From: Spirosoma sp. KCTC 42546
Lineage (GTDB): Bacteria > Bacteroidota > Bacteroidia > Cytophagales > Spirosomataceae
NCBI RefSeq assembly: GCF_006965485.1
Contig: NZ_CP041360.1
Coordinates: 2,170,001 to 2,234,000 of the forward strand
Reading direction: 5' to 3'
Length of the DNA stretch: 64,000 nt
A program made the translations under genes and the position numbers. The first letter of the stretch is position 1. The number at the start of each line of letters is the position of its first letter. Below, in pieces: positions 25,223-33,338 of the stretch. The notes under the pieces are model-generated. The model was not told the DNA's origin. It was given only the letters and a program-made list of their open reading frames with translations, and made no database searches.

Positions 25223-25441
25223 AGCATTTGTTTGTGTTTGTTTACGACACAAAAATGCCTCCTCAGCGTGGCGGATTTCAATGACAACTAGCGCCGATTG
25301 GCAGAAACGACGGGTCAATTGTAGAAAAGCGGCACTGGTTTGCGTACCGACTATAGAGGGGTAGCAGGCCTAGCTAACTGCCGTTCAGCCAGCGGGGGGC
25401 TTGTATACTACCTGCCATCTTACCACCAGGTACTTCCACGG

Positions 25442-26473
25442 CTAGTGCTGTTTGAGCAAGGGTAATAAAACGGTGAAATGCCCGTCTTCCTCCTTTATGA
25501 CAATGTCGGTAGGGGTTAACATCCGGTATTTGGCAATGATGTTGGTTAAGCCAACGCCATTACTGATTGCCCGTATATTTTTAGGCTGAAGATTGTTGCG
25601 TACCCGTAACTGGCCAGATGCGGTTGTGCCGATTTCAATCAATAAGGGACGGCTGGCCAGCACAATGTTATGTTTGACGGCATTTTCGACGAGTAGTTGC
25701 AAGGTTAACGGGGGGAGCGGACTCGCCAGGTGATCTTCGGGCACCATCATCTGAATGAGAACCCCAGTGCCGTGCCGGGTTTGCAGCAGGTGCGCGTAAG
25801 ACTCAATGAACGCTAATTCTGTTTCCAGTGAAACTAATTCCTGGTCATTGGCCTGGAGCAGATACCGATACATCTTCGACAACTCGTCGACAAACTGACT
25901 GGCCTGCGCTGGCGACTCTTCAATTAGGGCTGAAAGGGCGTTCAATGAGTTAAACAAAAAATGGGAGTTAACCTGACCCTTTAAGGCATTGAAGCGGGTT
26001 TGCCACTGAACTTTTATGAGTTCTTCCTTTTCCTGAAAGGTATGTTTCCACTGGCGTAATACGTATCCGCCTTCGTAAATACTGACATACACTACCTGAT
26101 AAAATAATTGAATGCCTAAAGACATAACGTAGTCGACCAGGCCAAGCCAAAGCGTCTGCCTCGAACCTAGCAGGATATGCAGCCCGAAGCGTGAAAAGAC
26201 AGCTGCATTTACGAGTAGGGGAGTTAGTACCAACAATAGCCGGAGTCGTTTGGGTGTGCGCTCCAGACCTGGAAACCTGCGTTGTAAATAGCGGGCAATG
26301 CCACGGTTCAACTGCCAAAACAAAAATCCCGCGCCCAGGCCGACCGCTGTAGAATGGATGAGTGCAGGCGGACTGGCTTGTAGCCAAAAGGAAAGCCGGA
26401 AGAATATATTCCCGAACAAAAACAGGCCAATTGGGCCCAGCCAACGCAGACGGGAGTCGTTGCCAGTTATCAT
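25442..26473 (-). CDS. LytS/YehU-type sensor histidine kinase with altered H box
   Basis: This 343-residue paralogue of the kinases at 21251 and 22585 has four hydrophobic segments in residues 12-135, a linker, and the kinase region. The phosphoacceptor motif reads NSHFLFNSLNALSALI (His171) where the family usually has NPHFLFN, so the proline before the histidine is replaced by serine. The ATPase segment PPLTLQLLVENAVKHN and the terminal GVGLTNIIAKYRML look intact, so activity is likely retained. No regulator gene adjoins it. Confidence 0.92.
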   Translation of the reverse strand: MITGNDSRLRWLGPIGLFLFGNIFFRLSFWLQASPPALIHSTAVGLGAGFLFWQLNRGIARYLQRRFPGLERTPKRLRLLLVLTPLLVNAAVFSRFGLHILLGSRQTLWLGLVDYVMSLGIQLFYQVVYVSIYEGGYVLRQWKHTFQEKEELIKVQWQTRFNALKGQVNSHFLFNSLNALSALIEESPAQASQFVDELSKMYRYLLQANDQELVSLETELAFIESYAHLLQTRHGTGVLIQMMVPEDHLASPLPPLTLQLLVENAVKHNIVLASRPLLIEIGTTASGQLRVRNNLQPKNIRAISNGVGLTNIIAKYRMLTPTDIVIKEEDGHFTVLLPLLKQH

Positions 26474-26623
26474 AGCTCAACGCTAGAAAAGACATGCCGA
26501 TACATCAACAGAATTAGCCCAGCCGCCAGATGTATACTGCGAGATATAAGTAGAAAAAAGACGAACATAACGGGCTCTGTATCAAAGCTTGGATATAAAG
26601 CGTAGCAGTCATTATAATCAAGC

Positions 26624-26674
26624 AATTTCTACTGGTATCGTTACTGATACAGATGAACGATACTAGTAGAAATT
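26624..26674. repeat. 19-bp inverted repeat
   Basis: AATTTCTACTGGTATCGTT (26624-26642) pairs with 26656-26674 with a single G-T mismatch and a 13-base loop. It lies upstream of the kinase gene and downstream of the beta-propeller gene's neighbour hairpin. Confidence 0.85.
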
Positions 26675-26714
26675 AGCAAACGACCTATTTTTACTGATCG
26701 TTTTTTGGTCTTTG

Positions 26715-26774
26715 CCAACAGTTGATGCCCCAATTTCCTAAACTGTTCACTAAAACTGGGGCATCAACTGTTGG
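26715..26774. repeat. 18-bp perfect inverted repeat
   Basis: CCAACAGTTGATGCCCCA (26715-26732) is the exact reverse complement of 26757-26774, with a 24-base loop. It sits 18 bases beyond the stop codon of the minus-strand beta-propeller gene, so it may protect or end that transcript, although no T-tract follows directly. Confidence 0.88.
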
Positions 26775-26791
26775 TAAGGACCTGCGAAGAC

Positions 26792-27805
26792 TTAGAACGT
26801 GATTTTTAATAGGGTTCCGTCTCCCATACTGGTTAAGTAAGCAGTGTGGCTATCAATCAGTTTTAGATCCGTTGGCATGTTCAGCTTCTCGATCAGCAAG
26901 TCGCTGCTGGTTCCCTTAGCCCGTAGCAACCGGCCTGTTTTAGGTGTAAAACCTGTTGGACCAAAGATGGCAAATTCAAGCGCCAGGTAGTTACCATTCC
27001 CATCGTTCTCAATATCGACCAGACTGTTGAAGGTCTGCTGAAACACGTTGAGTTTTCCTGCCAGGTCCATCTGATAAATGATAGCCTTGCCCGCCGGAAA
27101 CGGGAATCCCAGCAATGTACTGATGGCAAACTGTTTACCATCATACGTAATTCCCGTTGGTACCGACTCAATAAAAGGCGGTCCCGGTGGTGGACCAGCC
27201 GGATTTGGGTTGGCAATGCCTGGCACGGCCGTCACCACACTTAACTGGCCGGTTTTGGATCGGCGAATAATCGCGTTGGCGGCTGCATCGGACATGTAGA
27301 GCGCACCATCGGGCCCAAGGGTCATATTATACAGATGGGATTCACCCGTGTCTTCGGTAAAAGCATAGTCGATGACGAACTTCTGAATGTTTTCTGGAGT
27401 CAGACTGGCGGCCGGAATCGGGGCATCACCGGTTTTGAACGAGGCCAGATTAAGGGTGTAAAGCCCTTTGGCATTCAATACATACAGCATACCATCGGCC
27501 GCCAGCAGGTGATCGGTGGCGTCCAGTTCATTGTCGGGGCGCTTGAAGGAATACAAGCCTGTAATAACCGGATGTACTTTCCCATCGGGTGTGATTTCTG
27601 ATACGCGGCCATCGTTAATTCCCGTACCCTGTTCGGTAACAAAGACTCGACCACTGGCGTCGGCCTCTACACCGATAGGCGCTACCAGACCCGTAGCCAG
27701 GGTACTTATTGTAGGCTGCACGGGTGCGGGAACCCGGTGATCCTGACATCCTGTGAGTAGACTGCCAGCCAGAAAAAAAGAGAGTACAGATCGTTTGTAA
27801 TGCAT
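26792..27805 (-). CDS. ScyD/ScyE-like beta-propeller lipoprotein
   Basis: This 337-residue lipoprotein (lipobox ending LLTGC, Cys20) has repeated NHL/SMP-30-like blades: GLVAPIGVEADASGRVFVTEQG, then DHLLAADGMLYVLN, then GPDGALYMSDAAANAIIRRSKTG. The layout matches the ScyD/ScyE family, named from cyanobacterial scytonemin clusters but widespread in Bacteroidota as exported proteins of unknown role. No scytonemin genes are present. The propeller could bind a ligand or act as a lactonase-like enzyme. It appears to be a single-gene unit. Confidence 0.85.
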   Translation of the reverse strand: MHYKRSVLSFFLAGSLLTGCQDHRVPAPVQPTISTLATGLVAPIGVEADASGRVFVTEQGTGINDGRVSEITPDGKVHPVITGLYSFKRPDNELDATDHLLAADGMLYVLNAKGLYTLNLASFKTGDAPIPAASLTPENIQKFVIDYAFTEDTGESHLYNMTLGPDGALYMSDAAANAIIRRSKTGQLSVVTAVPGIANPNPAGPPPGPPFIESVPTGITYDGKQFAISTLLGFPFPAGKAIIYQMDLAGKLNVFQQTFNSLVDIENDGNGNYLALEFAIFGPTGFTPKTGRLLRAKGTSSDLLIEKLNMPTDLKLIDSHTAYLTSMGDGTLLKITF

Positions 27806-27949
27806 AACATGAGTTGTTTAACGGATAATAAGCCACTATTCGTGTCCCCACCAGAGTTGCGAACGGACAGTGGACAATTGCCTTTTGGGCGGATTGTTTT
27901 TTTTGAGTTTTAACTTTTTGAACAGGCGTTTCATGGGGTTGACTATGGG

Positions 27950-28621
27950 TTATACCAGCTCCAGTGCCGCATGCACTTTCGTCAGTCGCTCAGACGGTAA
28001 TTCCTCTTTGGCCATTTGCAGGAAGGTATCGAATACGGCTACCGGCGCACCTTGTCTAACACCCATTAGCCACTCAACCACTTCTTTGTCATTGATGGAG
28101 CGCATCATCCAGCGACTCTCGGCCATCAGGGTCTGTGGCGGAATTGCTTTCAGAATCTCCCCTTCCATTTCCCTGATTTCTGCATCGGTGTAATGCTTCC
28201 AGAGCAAATAGATCAGTACATTCTCTTCTTTGTTCATATGGTAGAGATTGAACGCGATGAACTCGCTAAAGGCGAGCAAGATCCGTTGACCAATGGCTTC
28301 TCGCTGATTATCCGAACTAACCGTTTTCCATTCCTGAATATGATCAAAAAGCGTCTGGGTAAGGCGGTGATCGATCTCATGATCTTTTTCCAGCTCATCA
28401 ATGAGTTGTGCGTCGTGCTTGCGGATGTGGGGCAGAATAAACCGATCCTCATGTTCGGCGTGGTCATCGAAAAAGAGGAGTACCTGCGTTAACTGATCAA
28501 TAACCTCGCTTGCTTCTGATTGTGAAAAATCGGTTTGCTGTAAACGGATGGCTGTATCATACAGCATGCCCCGCAGGCCTTTATGAATTTGATTGAATAC
28601 GTTGTAACGTTGGTTTTGCAT
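27950..28621 (-). CDS. Hemerythrin-like domain protein
   Basis: This 223-residue soluble protein has the hemerythrin HHE-type four-helix bundle. Potential iron ligands are H13 (NQIHKGLR), DDHAEHEDRFILPHI (about 52-66), and EKDHEIDH (about 78-85), with further His and Glu in FNLYHMNKEENVLI. Non-haem di-iron proteins of this type bind oxygen or nitric oxide or serve in iron handling. It is transcribed away from a gap before the VOC gene and has no obvious functional partner. Confidence 0.88.
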   Translation of the reverse strand: MQNQRYNVFNQIHKGLRGMLYDTAIRLQQTDFSQSEASEVIDQLTQVLLFFDDHAEHEDRFILPHIRKHDAQLIDELEKDHEIDHRLTQTLFDHIQEWKTVSSDNQREAIGQRILLAFSEFIAFNLYHMNKEENVLIYLLWKHYTDAEIREMEGEILKAIPPQTLMAESRWMMRSINDKEVVEWLMGVRQGAPVAVFDTFLQMAKEELPSERLTKVHAALELV

Positions 28622-28849
28622 GGTCTTTTTGGCGTTTAAAAGGTGATATAGTTGGTTGATAATCTGACGTCAGTACGATTGAAGATTCAGGTTGCAGAGG
28701 TCTCTCGACCTGGTTACTGGTGCACATGTGTTTGCGAAGGCACAGGTTGCAAGGCACAGGAATACGTTTGCTGGCTCGGCACATAAGATGAAGTCGTTTA
28801 GTTGGCGGCTGTAAATGGCCACCTGGCTATCGGCAATGAAGGGCTTAAA

Positions 28850-29587
28850 CTAGGAAGCAAAAGCCTTCTGTTGTTCAGGCGCATAGCGCTGGTAACTACC
28901 GGGTGCATAGCCAATGGGCAACTGATTCACTTCGTATGAATACAGCTCGTGTACTGTCGTATCCGTTCCGGTTGTGAATTGAACCCGGCAATAATTCAGG
29001 TCGGCCTGCGTGGTTGAAAAGAGCCAATTGCGGCCTTGTTGCGCTAGAATGAAGAGGCCATTGTCGTCCCCCAGCGCATTGAAATCCGGTTTTGGTGTCG
29101 TTTTGCTAAACTGATCTATCCGGAAACGGCGTTGAATCTCGTAGGTTGTGTAGGCTACATCCTGGGTCGTCAGGCCAATCTCGCTAACCCCCTGAAACAG
29201 ATCCGAGAAGGTCAGGTTTGGGTTATCCAGATTAAGGTCCGTCCGGGCAATGAACTCCAGGAGATTCCCGCATGTATCGTAGAAATAACAAGCTTTGGCC
29301 CGCCAGTCGGGAAAATAGGCAATCGTTTGGCCAGGTGCCTGTGTCGGCAGGTAATCCAGGTCGTAGTAATACATCAGCACATCCAGCGAGTCGCGTGGTA
29401 CGTTGATGGCAATATGATAGGGTGCCACTGGTTGAGCAACGAGCCGAAAGGTTAGGCGGGTATAACCAACCAGGATGGTAAGTTGGGAGGCTGAACGTGC
29501 CAGCAGGGGCAGTCCAAGTTGGCTGACATAAAAAAGACGTACAGCCTCCAGATTAGTCGCGTACAGATCAAGTTCGAGAATTTTCAT
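28850..29587 (-). CDS. VOC (glyoxalase/bleomycin-resistance) family protein
   Basis: I start at the ATG at 29587 (245 residues, MKILELDLYATNLEAV), which begins the first beta strand of the VOC fold; a longer frame to 29671 adds an unlikely leader. The N-terminal module (about 1-115) contains FYVSQLGLPLL and CYFYDTCGNLLEFI. A second, more diverged module follows. The fold supports metal-dependent lyases, dioxygenases and binding proteins, so the reaction is unknown. There is no signal peptide, and it is a cytoplasmic protein. Confidence 0.82.
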   Translation of the reverse strand: MKILELDLYATNLEAVRLFYVSQLGLPLLARSASQLTILVGYTRLTFRLVAQPVAPYHIAINVPRDSLDVLMYYYDLDYLPTQAPGQTIAYFPDWRAKACYFYDTCGNLLEFIARTDLNLDNPNLTFSDLFQGVSEIGLTTQDVAYTTYEIQRRFRIDQFSKTTPKPDFNALGDDNGLFILAQQGRNWLFSTTQADLNYCRVQFTTGTDTTVHELYSYEVNQLPIGYAPGSYQRYAPEQQKAFAS

Positions 29588-30214
29588 AAAAAAGAGGGTA
29601 ATGGAATGGACGATTGATGGATCAACTGTTGTCCTGATTACGTAGCCAAAACTAGTTGGCCCAATTACCAAAACATAGGCAACTGTGTATGAACCGACAT
29701 AAGGAGTGGATGAACTGCCTATTCGTCATTTGAAGTGTTAGGCCCATTCATGCGTGTAAGCCTATGATTCAGACTTTTAGGCCGACAAACGGATTCTCTG
29801 AAGGTTGAGATCGCCGAATTTTCAATCGGTCTGATATTCGTTGTCTCAACGGCGTGAGACAGTGGATGAGCAGGAATTGGATCACTATCAGGAGTTGACT
29901 GTTGAGCTATCGTTCGTCGGTTTGTTTTCATCACGCAAAGTTGACGGCAATACCTGGCTAGCTGAACTGTATTTTATCTGAAGAGCTAATTCGGTGTTTT
30001 AAACTGACGAATTAGCGCTACGAGTTAATTGCCGCTAGTTCACAGCCGTACTTCCTGTACTTGAATTGTAAGGCGCTGTTAGCGAGCAACTGTCATTCGA
30101 AATTCACCCTGAATCAGGGTATGAGGACTTTGACGAATTATTCGTTTATTAGGTCCTTAAAACGGTAATAGGCCAATCTGATTCATAGATTCGTAACCCC
30201 TAACCAGTTCCCAT
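29588..30214. other. Mostly gene-free interval
   Basis: One short minus-strand frame (29719-29934) is listed separately at low confidence. The remainder, 29935-30214, is AT-richer, holds no clear repeat, and probably contains the promoter for the plus-strand metallohydrolase gene at 30215. Confidence 0.5.
29719..29934 (-). CDS. Possible small hypothetical protein
   Basis: This is a 71-residue frame with two adjacent ATGs at its start. It is polar, rich in Ser, Thr, Pro, Arg and Asn, and shows no helix-rich core, signal or known domain. It is isolated between divergently arranged genes. Coding status is doubtful. Confidence 0.25.
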   Translation of the reverse strand: MMKTNRRTIAQQSTPDSDPIPAHPLSHAVETTNIRPIENSAISTFRESVCRPKSLNHRLTRMNGPNTSNDE

Positions 30215-31819
30215 GTGAATCGATTACTCTATCGCGCAGCCCTACCACTCGTTCTGTTTTTGTTAGCGTCTGGCACTATCGGATATGCACTGCCGATGGG
30301 GCGAATGACTATTCGGGTAGTGGATGATAAAACCGGCAAACCAACCCCGGCTCGAATTCGAATTACACAGGCAGGAAAGCCCGTTCCGGCCATGCCAGCC
30401 GAGTTGATAGCCGTTTCCTATGGCTTGTGGGATCATGCGGATGGGTACGCGTTTCAGCCAGATAGCTCTTTTTATGTGGCGGGTAGTTTCACCATGACCT
30501 TACGGCCTGGCACCTATACGGTAACCATCTCAAAGGGGAATGAGTATCTCCGGCAGGTGCACCCAATACGGCTAACGTCTGGACAGGTGTACCGGCAAAC
30601 CTACCGGATAAAATGCTGGATCAATCAGGCTGCCCGTGGCTGGTATTCAGCGGACGGACATGTTCATATTCGTCGCTCACCACGAGACAATGAACCTCTG
30701 CTTGATTGGATGCAGGCAGAAGACGTCAACGTCGGTGTCCTGTTGAAAATGGGCGATTTCTGGGAAACCTATTATCCACAATATGCTTTCGGAGAGAAAG
30801 GCGTCTATCAGCAGGGGAACTATTTGCTGACCCCAGGTCAGGAAGATCCGCGAACACCTGAACTTGGCCATGCGCTGGGTTTTGGTGCCACAAAGTCCGT
30901 TCGCGATGGCCGGAATTATTATTATTACGATCAGGTGTTTGATGAGTTGCACAAACGGGGTGGGCTCACCGGCTATGCTCATCAGGCGGAGTCATTTCAT
31001 GGGTATCGGGGGCTTACTCTGGATGGGTTGCGGGGTAAAGTTGATGTACTGGAAGTTATTCAGTACTGTGTTTCAGCGCAACCGCTGCACACGGAGCATT
31101 ATTATCGTCTGTTGGATCTGGGATTTCCACTTACGGCCACCGCAGGTTCTGATTTTCCCTGGTGTGGCCATGACCACGATCATGGGCCGCCTGAACGGAA
31201 TGCCCAAATTGGTAATGCCCGGTTTTATACCTATATCAACGCTCCCTTTACCCAAACGGCCTGGTTGGCAAGTGTTGCAGCGGGGCACACGGTTGCGACG
31301 AGTGGCCCGATCCTGGACTTTAGCGTCAATAAAGCGATACCCGGCGACCATCTGGCAATAAAAAAAGGAGATAAGCTCACCATAACCGCTGAGGCTTATG
31401 GCCATTTACAGCAGCTTCCTCTTGAGGTTCTGGAGCTGGTTGCACACGGTCGGGTTCTGGGGCGTGTCACTAAACATGATCCGGGACAGTCTTCCAGCCA
31501 TCTGGCTATCAAACTGGATGTGAGTGATGTGACGCAGGGTATGTGGATTGCCGCCCGGTGTTATGGTGATTCGACTCAGGCTGCCCACACCACGCCCGTT
31601 TACGTGACCGTTGATGGGGGAGGCTTCCACAATCCCAAATCGGTTAACACCTATTTATCGCAGTGTGAACACTACCTGCAGGAACTGGAACAGGAATTGG
31701 AAACACACCACGATACGCCTGAATTTCGGGCCTGGTATTATAAAAAGGGGCTTAAAACCCGCATTGAGGAGACCCGGCAAGTACTTGCCGGATTAAGGCG
31801 TAGGTTGGCTACCCCGTGA
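30215..31819 (+). CDS. CehA/McbA-type PHP metallohydrolase, exported
   Basis: This 534-residue protein starts with GTG at 30215; an overlapping ATG at 30213 is out of frame. A signal peptide (about 1-25) is followed by a carboxypeptidase-regulatory-like N-domain (MTIRVVDDKTGKPTPARIRI), then a PHP hydrolase domain with DGHVH (D147, H149, H151), a GYAHQAES segment, and TAGSDFPWCGHDHDH. The family contains CehA and McbA, which hydrolyse carbamate esters, but most members act on unknown, probably phosphate, carbamate or ester, substrates. It is exported and metal dependent, and stands alone on the plus strand. Confidence 0.87.
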   Translation: MNRLLYRAALPLVLFLLASGTIGYALPMGRMTIRVVDDKTGKPTPARIRITQAGKPVPAMPAELIAVSYGLWDHADGYAFQPDSSFYVAGSFTMTLRPGTYTVTISKGNEYLRQVHPIRLTSGQVYRQTYRIKCWINQAARGWYSADGHVHIRRSPRDNEPLLDWMQAEDVNVGVLLKMGDFWETYYPQYAFGEKGVYQQGNYLLTPGQEDPRTPELGHALGFGATKSVRDGRNYYYYDQVFDELHKRGGLTGYAHQAESFHGYRGLTLDGLRGKVDVLEVIQYCVSAQPLHTEHYYRLLDLGFPLTATAGSDFPWCGHDHDHGPPERNAQIGNARFYTYINAPFTQTAWLASVAAGHTVATSGPILDFSVNKAIPGDHLAIKKGDKLTITAEAYGHLQQLPLEVLELVAHGRVLGRVTKHDPGQSSSHLAIKLDVSDVTQGMWIAARCYGDSTQAAHTTPVYVTVDGGGFHNPKSVNTYLSQCEHYLQELEQELETHHDTPEFRAWYYKKGLKTRIEETRQVLAGLRRRLATP

Positions 31820-31874
31820 ACGCTTCTTAGGGAGGCCGCGTCTTTTACCATAAAAAGAGGGTGCCTGGCCAAAA

Positions 31875-32450
31875 TCAATGGGTCAATTCTGTGGACACGG
31901 ACTTCTTTCGTTTTACATGACGATAAAATTGATACATACCCCCGCACAGGATCAACCCACCCAAGACCAGAATAAGTACCTGTGGGTGATTCGGTAGCTT
32001 TTCGGCCATCTGAACAAGACTGCCTCCCGCTAGCCCCACCAGTAGCGCCCAGAGTAAAGCACCCATAGCATTAAGTCCAATAAACACCAGGCGTGAGTAA
32101 TCCGCTAACCCGATAGCGGCTGGAATAACACCCCGTAAGCCATAGATAACCCGGAAACCGAGTACCAGGCCGACGCCAAAACGGTTCATCAATCGCTGTA
32201 CCCGGCTAAATCGCAGCTGCCAGGTTGGGCGCTTCACTAAAAACGTCGCCCCATAGCGGTGGCCAATAAAGAAACAAAGCTGAGCGGCCACAAAGGAAGA
32301 AAAAGCCGCTACGCCAATAACAGTCGGAAGGGAAAAATACCCTTGCTGGGCTAAATAAACGCCGATCAACAATACGGCTTCGCTTTCAATCAAGACGCCT
32401 ACAAATAGCATCGGGTAGCCGTAGGTTAGTATCAACTCCTGGAATGACAT
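31875..32450 (-). CDS. DedA-family membrane protein
   Basis: This 191-residue protein has the DedA/SNARE-associated domain: an N-terminal re-entrant segment (ILTYGYPMLFVGVLIESEAVLL), the loop FFIGHRYG, the conserved FRVIYGLRGVIPAAIGL block with paired arginines (about 100 and 106), and C-terminal membrane helices. DedA proteins move lipids across the inner membrane and support envelope homeostasis. The length is normal for the family. It shares the strand of the small LytTR operon just upstream but is probably independent. Confidence 0.93.
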   Translation of the reverse strand: MSFQELILTYGYPMLFVGVLIESEAVLLIGVYLAQQGYFSLPTVIGVAAFSSFVAAQLCFFIGHRYGATFLVKRPTWQLRFSRVQRLMNRFGVGLVLGFRVIYGLRGVIPAAIGLADYSRLVFIGLNAMGALLWALLVGLAGGSLVQMAEKLPNHPQVLILVLGGLILCGGMYQFYRHVKRKKSVSTELTH

Positions 32451-32471
32451 GACTAAGCTAGTTGGTATAGA

Positions 32472-32666
32472 CTAATAACTGATTGAGAACTCAATAGTTA
32501 GTGGATCATCAGCCTTCTTATCTGCCGGTTTTGTACCCGAGTTAATCTCCTTCAATTTGAGCAAATAGCCTTCGTAGTAGACACGTTGATATACCACCGC
32601 TTCATTACCGCTCTCCATTCGATAGGCACACCATCCAACCGATGTTGAAGAAACAAGCTTGTTCAA
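32472..32666 (-). CDS. Small hypothetical protein in LytTR operon
   Basis: This 64-residue frame starts with TTG at 32666, four bases after the stop of the small membrane protein gene, so it may be translated by coupling. It contains VYQRVYYEGYLLKLKEINSG and no membrane segment. No family is recognised. The close spacing to the two preceding genes is the main support. Confidence 0.45.
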   Translation of the reverse strand: MNKLVSSTSVGWCAYRMESGNEAVVYQRVYYEGYLLKLKEINSGTKPADKKADDPLTIEFSISY

Positions 32667-32670
32667 ACCA

Positions 32671-32928
32671 TCAAGGCCTACTGGGCTGCATAGGGTTGAT
32701 TTTAGGGCCCTGCGAGCGAATACTTCCCGTTACGCGGCTATCAATAAAATGGTAGGCTAAATAGCAGTAGGCCAGAATAACGATAGCCTGGCAAACGGCT
32801 TCCAGTGGATCGCTGTCATAGTTGCCTGTTTTCATATCCTGTACCCAATCCAGTAGCAGCCAGCCATAGGCAGCGCAGCCCACAAGGCCAGCCAGAATCA
32901 GGCTTAAGTTTAAAAGGGGGTGTTTCAT
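32671..32928 (-). CDS. Small two-helix membrane protein paired with a LytTR regulator
   Basis: This 85-residue protein has two predicted membrane helices, about 5-27 (LNLSLILAGLVGCAAYGWLL) and about 43-62 (EAVCQAIVILAYCYLAYHFI), with an acidic loop DMKTGNYDSDPLE between them. Its ATG overlaps the stop codon of the LytTR gene by four bases (ATGA), so the two are translationally coupled. In streptococcal LytTR regulatory systems a membrane protein encoded next to a receiver-less LytTR regulator holds it inactive; a similar role here is inference. No sequence similarity to those inhibitors can be claimed. Confidence 0.7.
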   Translation of the reverse strand: MKHPLLNLSLILAGLVGCAAYGWLLLDWVQDMKTGNYDSDPLEAVCQAIVILAYCYLAYHFIDSRVTGSIRSQGPKINPMQPSRP

Positions 32929-33338
32929 ACTAATTCGGGAAAAAGGCCTGAGGTGGGAAAAGCGTAGTTGGGCACTTTAGCCAACCGGTTAGAGAACTGG
33001 TTGAGTTTAGCTACTACCTGTTCCAAACGCCTGCGAGAAACCTTGGCTTTATACTCATTAACCAAACAAACTGTTGTTTGCAGGGAGTCATCGAGCGCCA
33101 CGGCCCGAATGAACGCCGGGTTGATTATCTCTGATTTATGAACCCGTACAAAGCCCGGTAGCTGATCCTCAAACCATTTAAGTGTTAGCGCGGCCAGGAT
33201 AGGCTTAGGTTGCGTACTGAGGTGTACCCAGGTATAATTGCCGTACCCTTGCAGGCGCACAATGGCTTTTAGGGCTAGGGGTAGGCTCTGGCCGGGCAGC
33301 TTGATTGAGCCAGCCGCCCGATTGACAGGATGCTTCAT
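32925..33338 (-). CDS. Receiver-less LytTR DNA-binding regulator
   Basis: This 137-residue protein is made mostly of a LytTR domain: AIVRLQGYGNYTWVHL, then FEDQLPGFVRVHKSEIINPAFI, then YKAKVSRRRLEQVV. There is no receiver domain, so it cannot be switched by a histidine kinase in the usual way. The C-terminal 25 residues are extra. It heads a three-gene minus-strand operon with the small membrane protein (four-base overlap) and a small soluble protein. Confidence 0.88.
   Translation of the reverse strand: MKHPVNRAAGSIKLPGQSLPLALKAIVRLQGYGNYTWVHLSTQPKPILAALTLKWFEDQLPGFVRVHKSEIINPAFIRAVALDDSLQTTVCLVNEYKAKVSRRRLEQVVAKLNQFSNRLAKVPNYAFPTSGLFPELV

Larger units (their letters stand above)
26474..26791. 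other. Gene-free interval with two hairpins
   Basis: No coding frame is supported. Two inverted repeats are listed separately (26624-26674 and 26715-26774). The region should contain the promoter for the minus-strand kinase gene. Confidence 0.6.
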
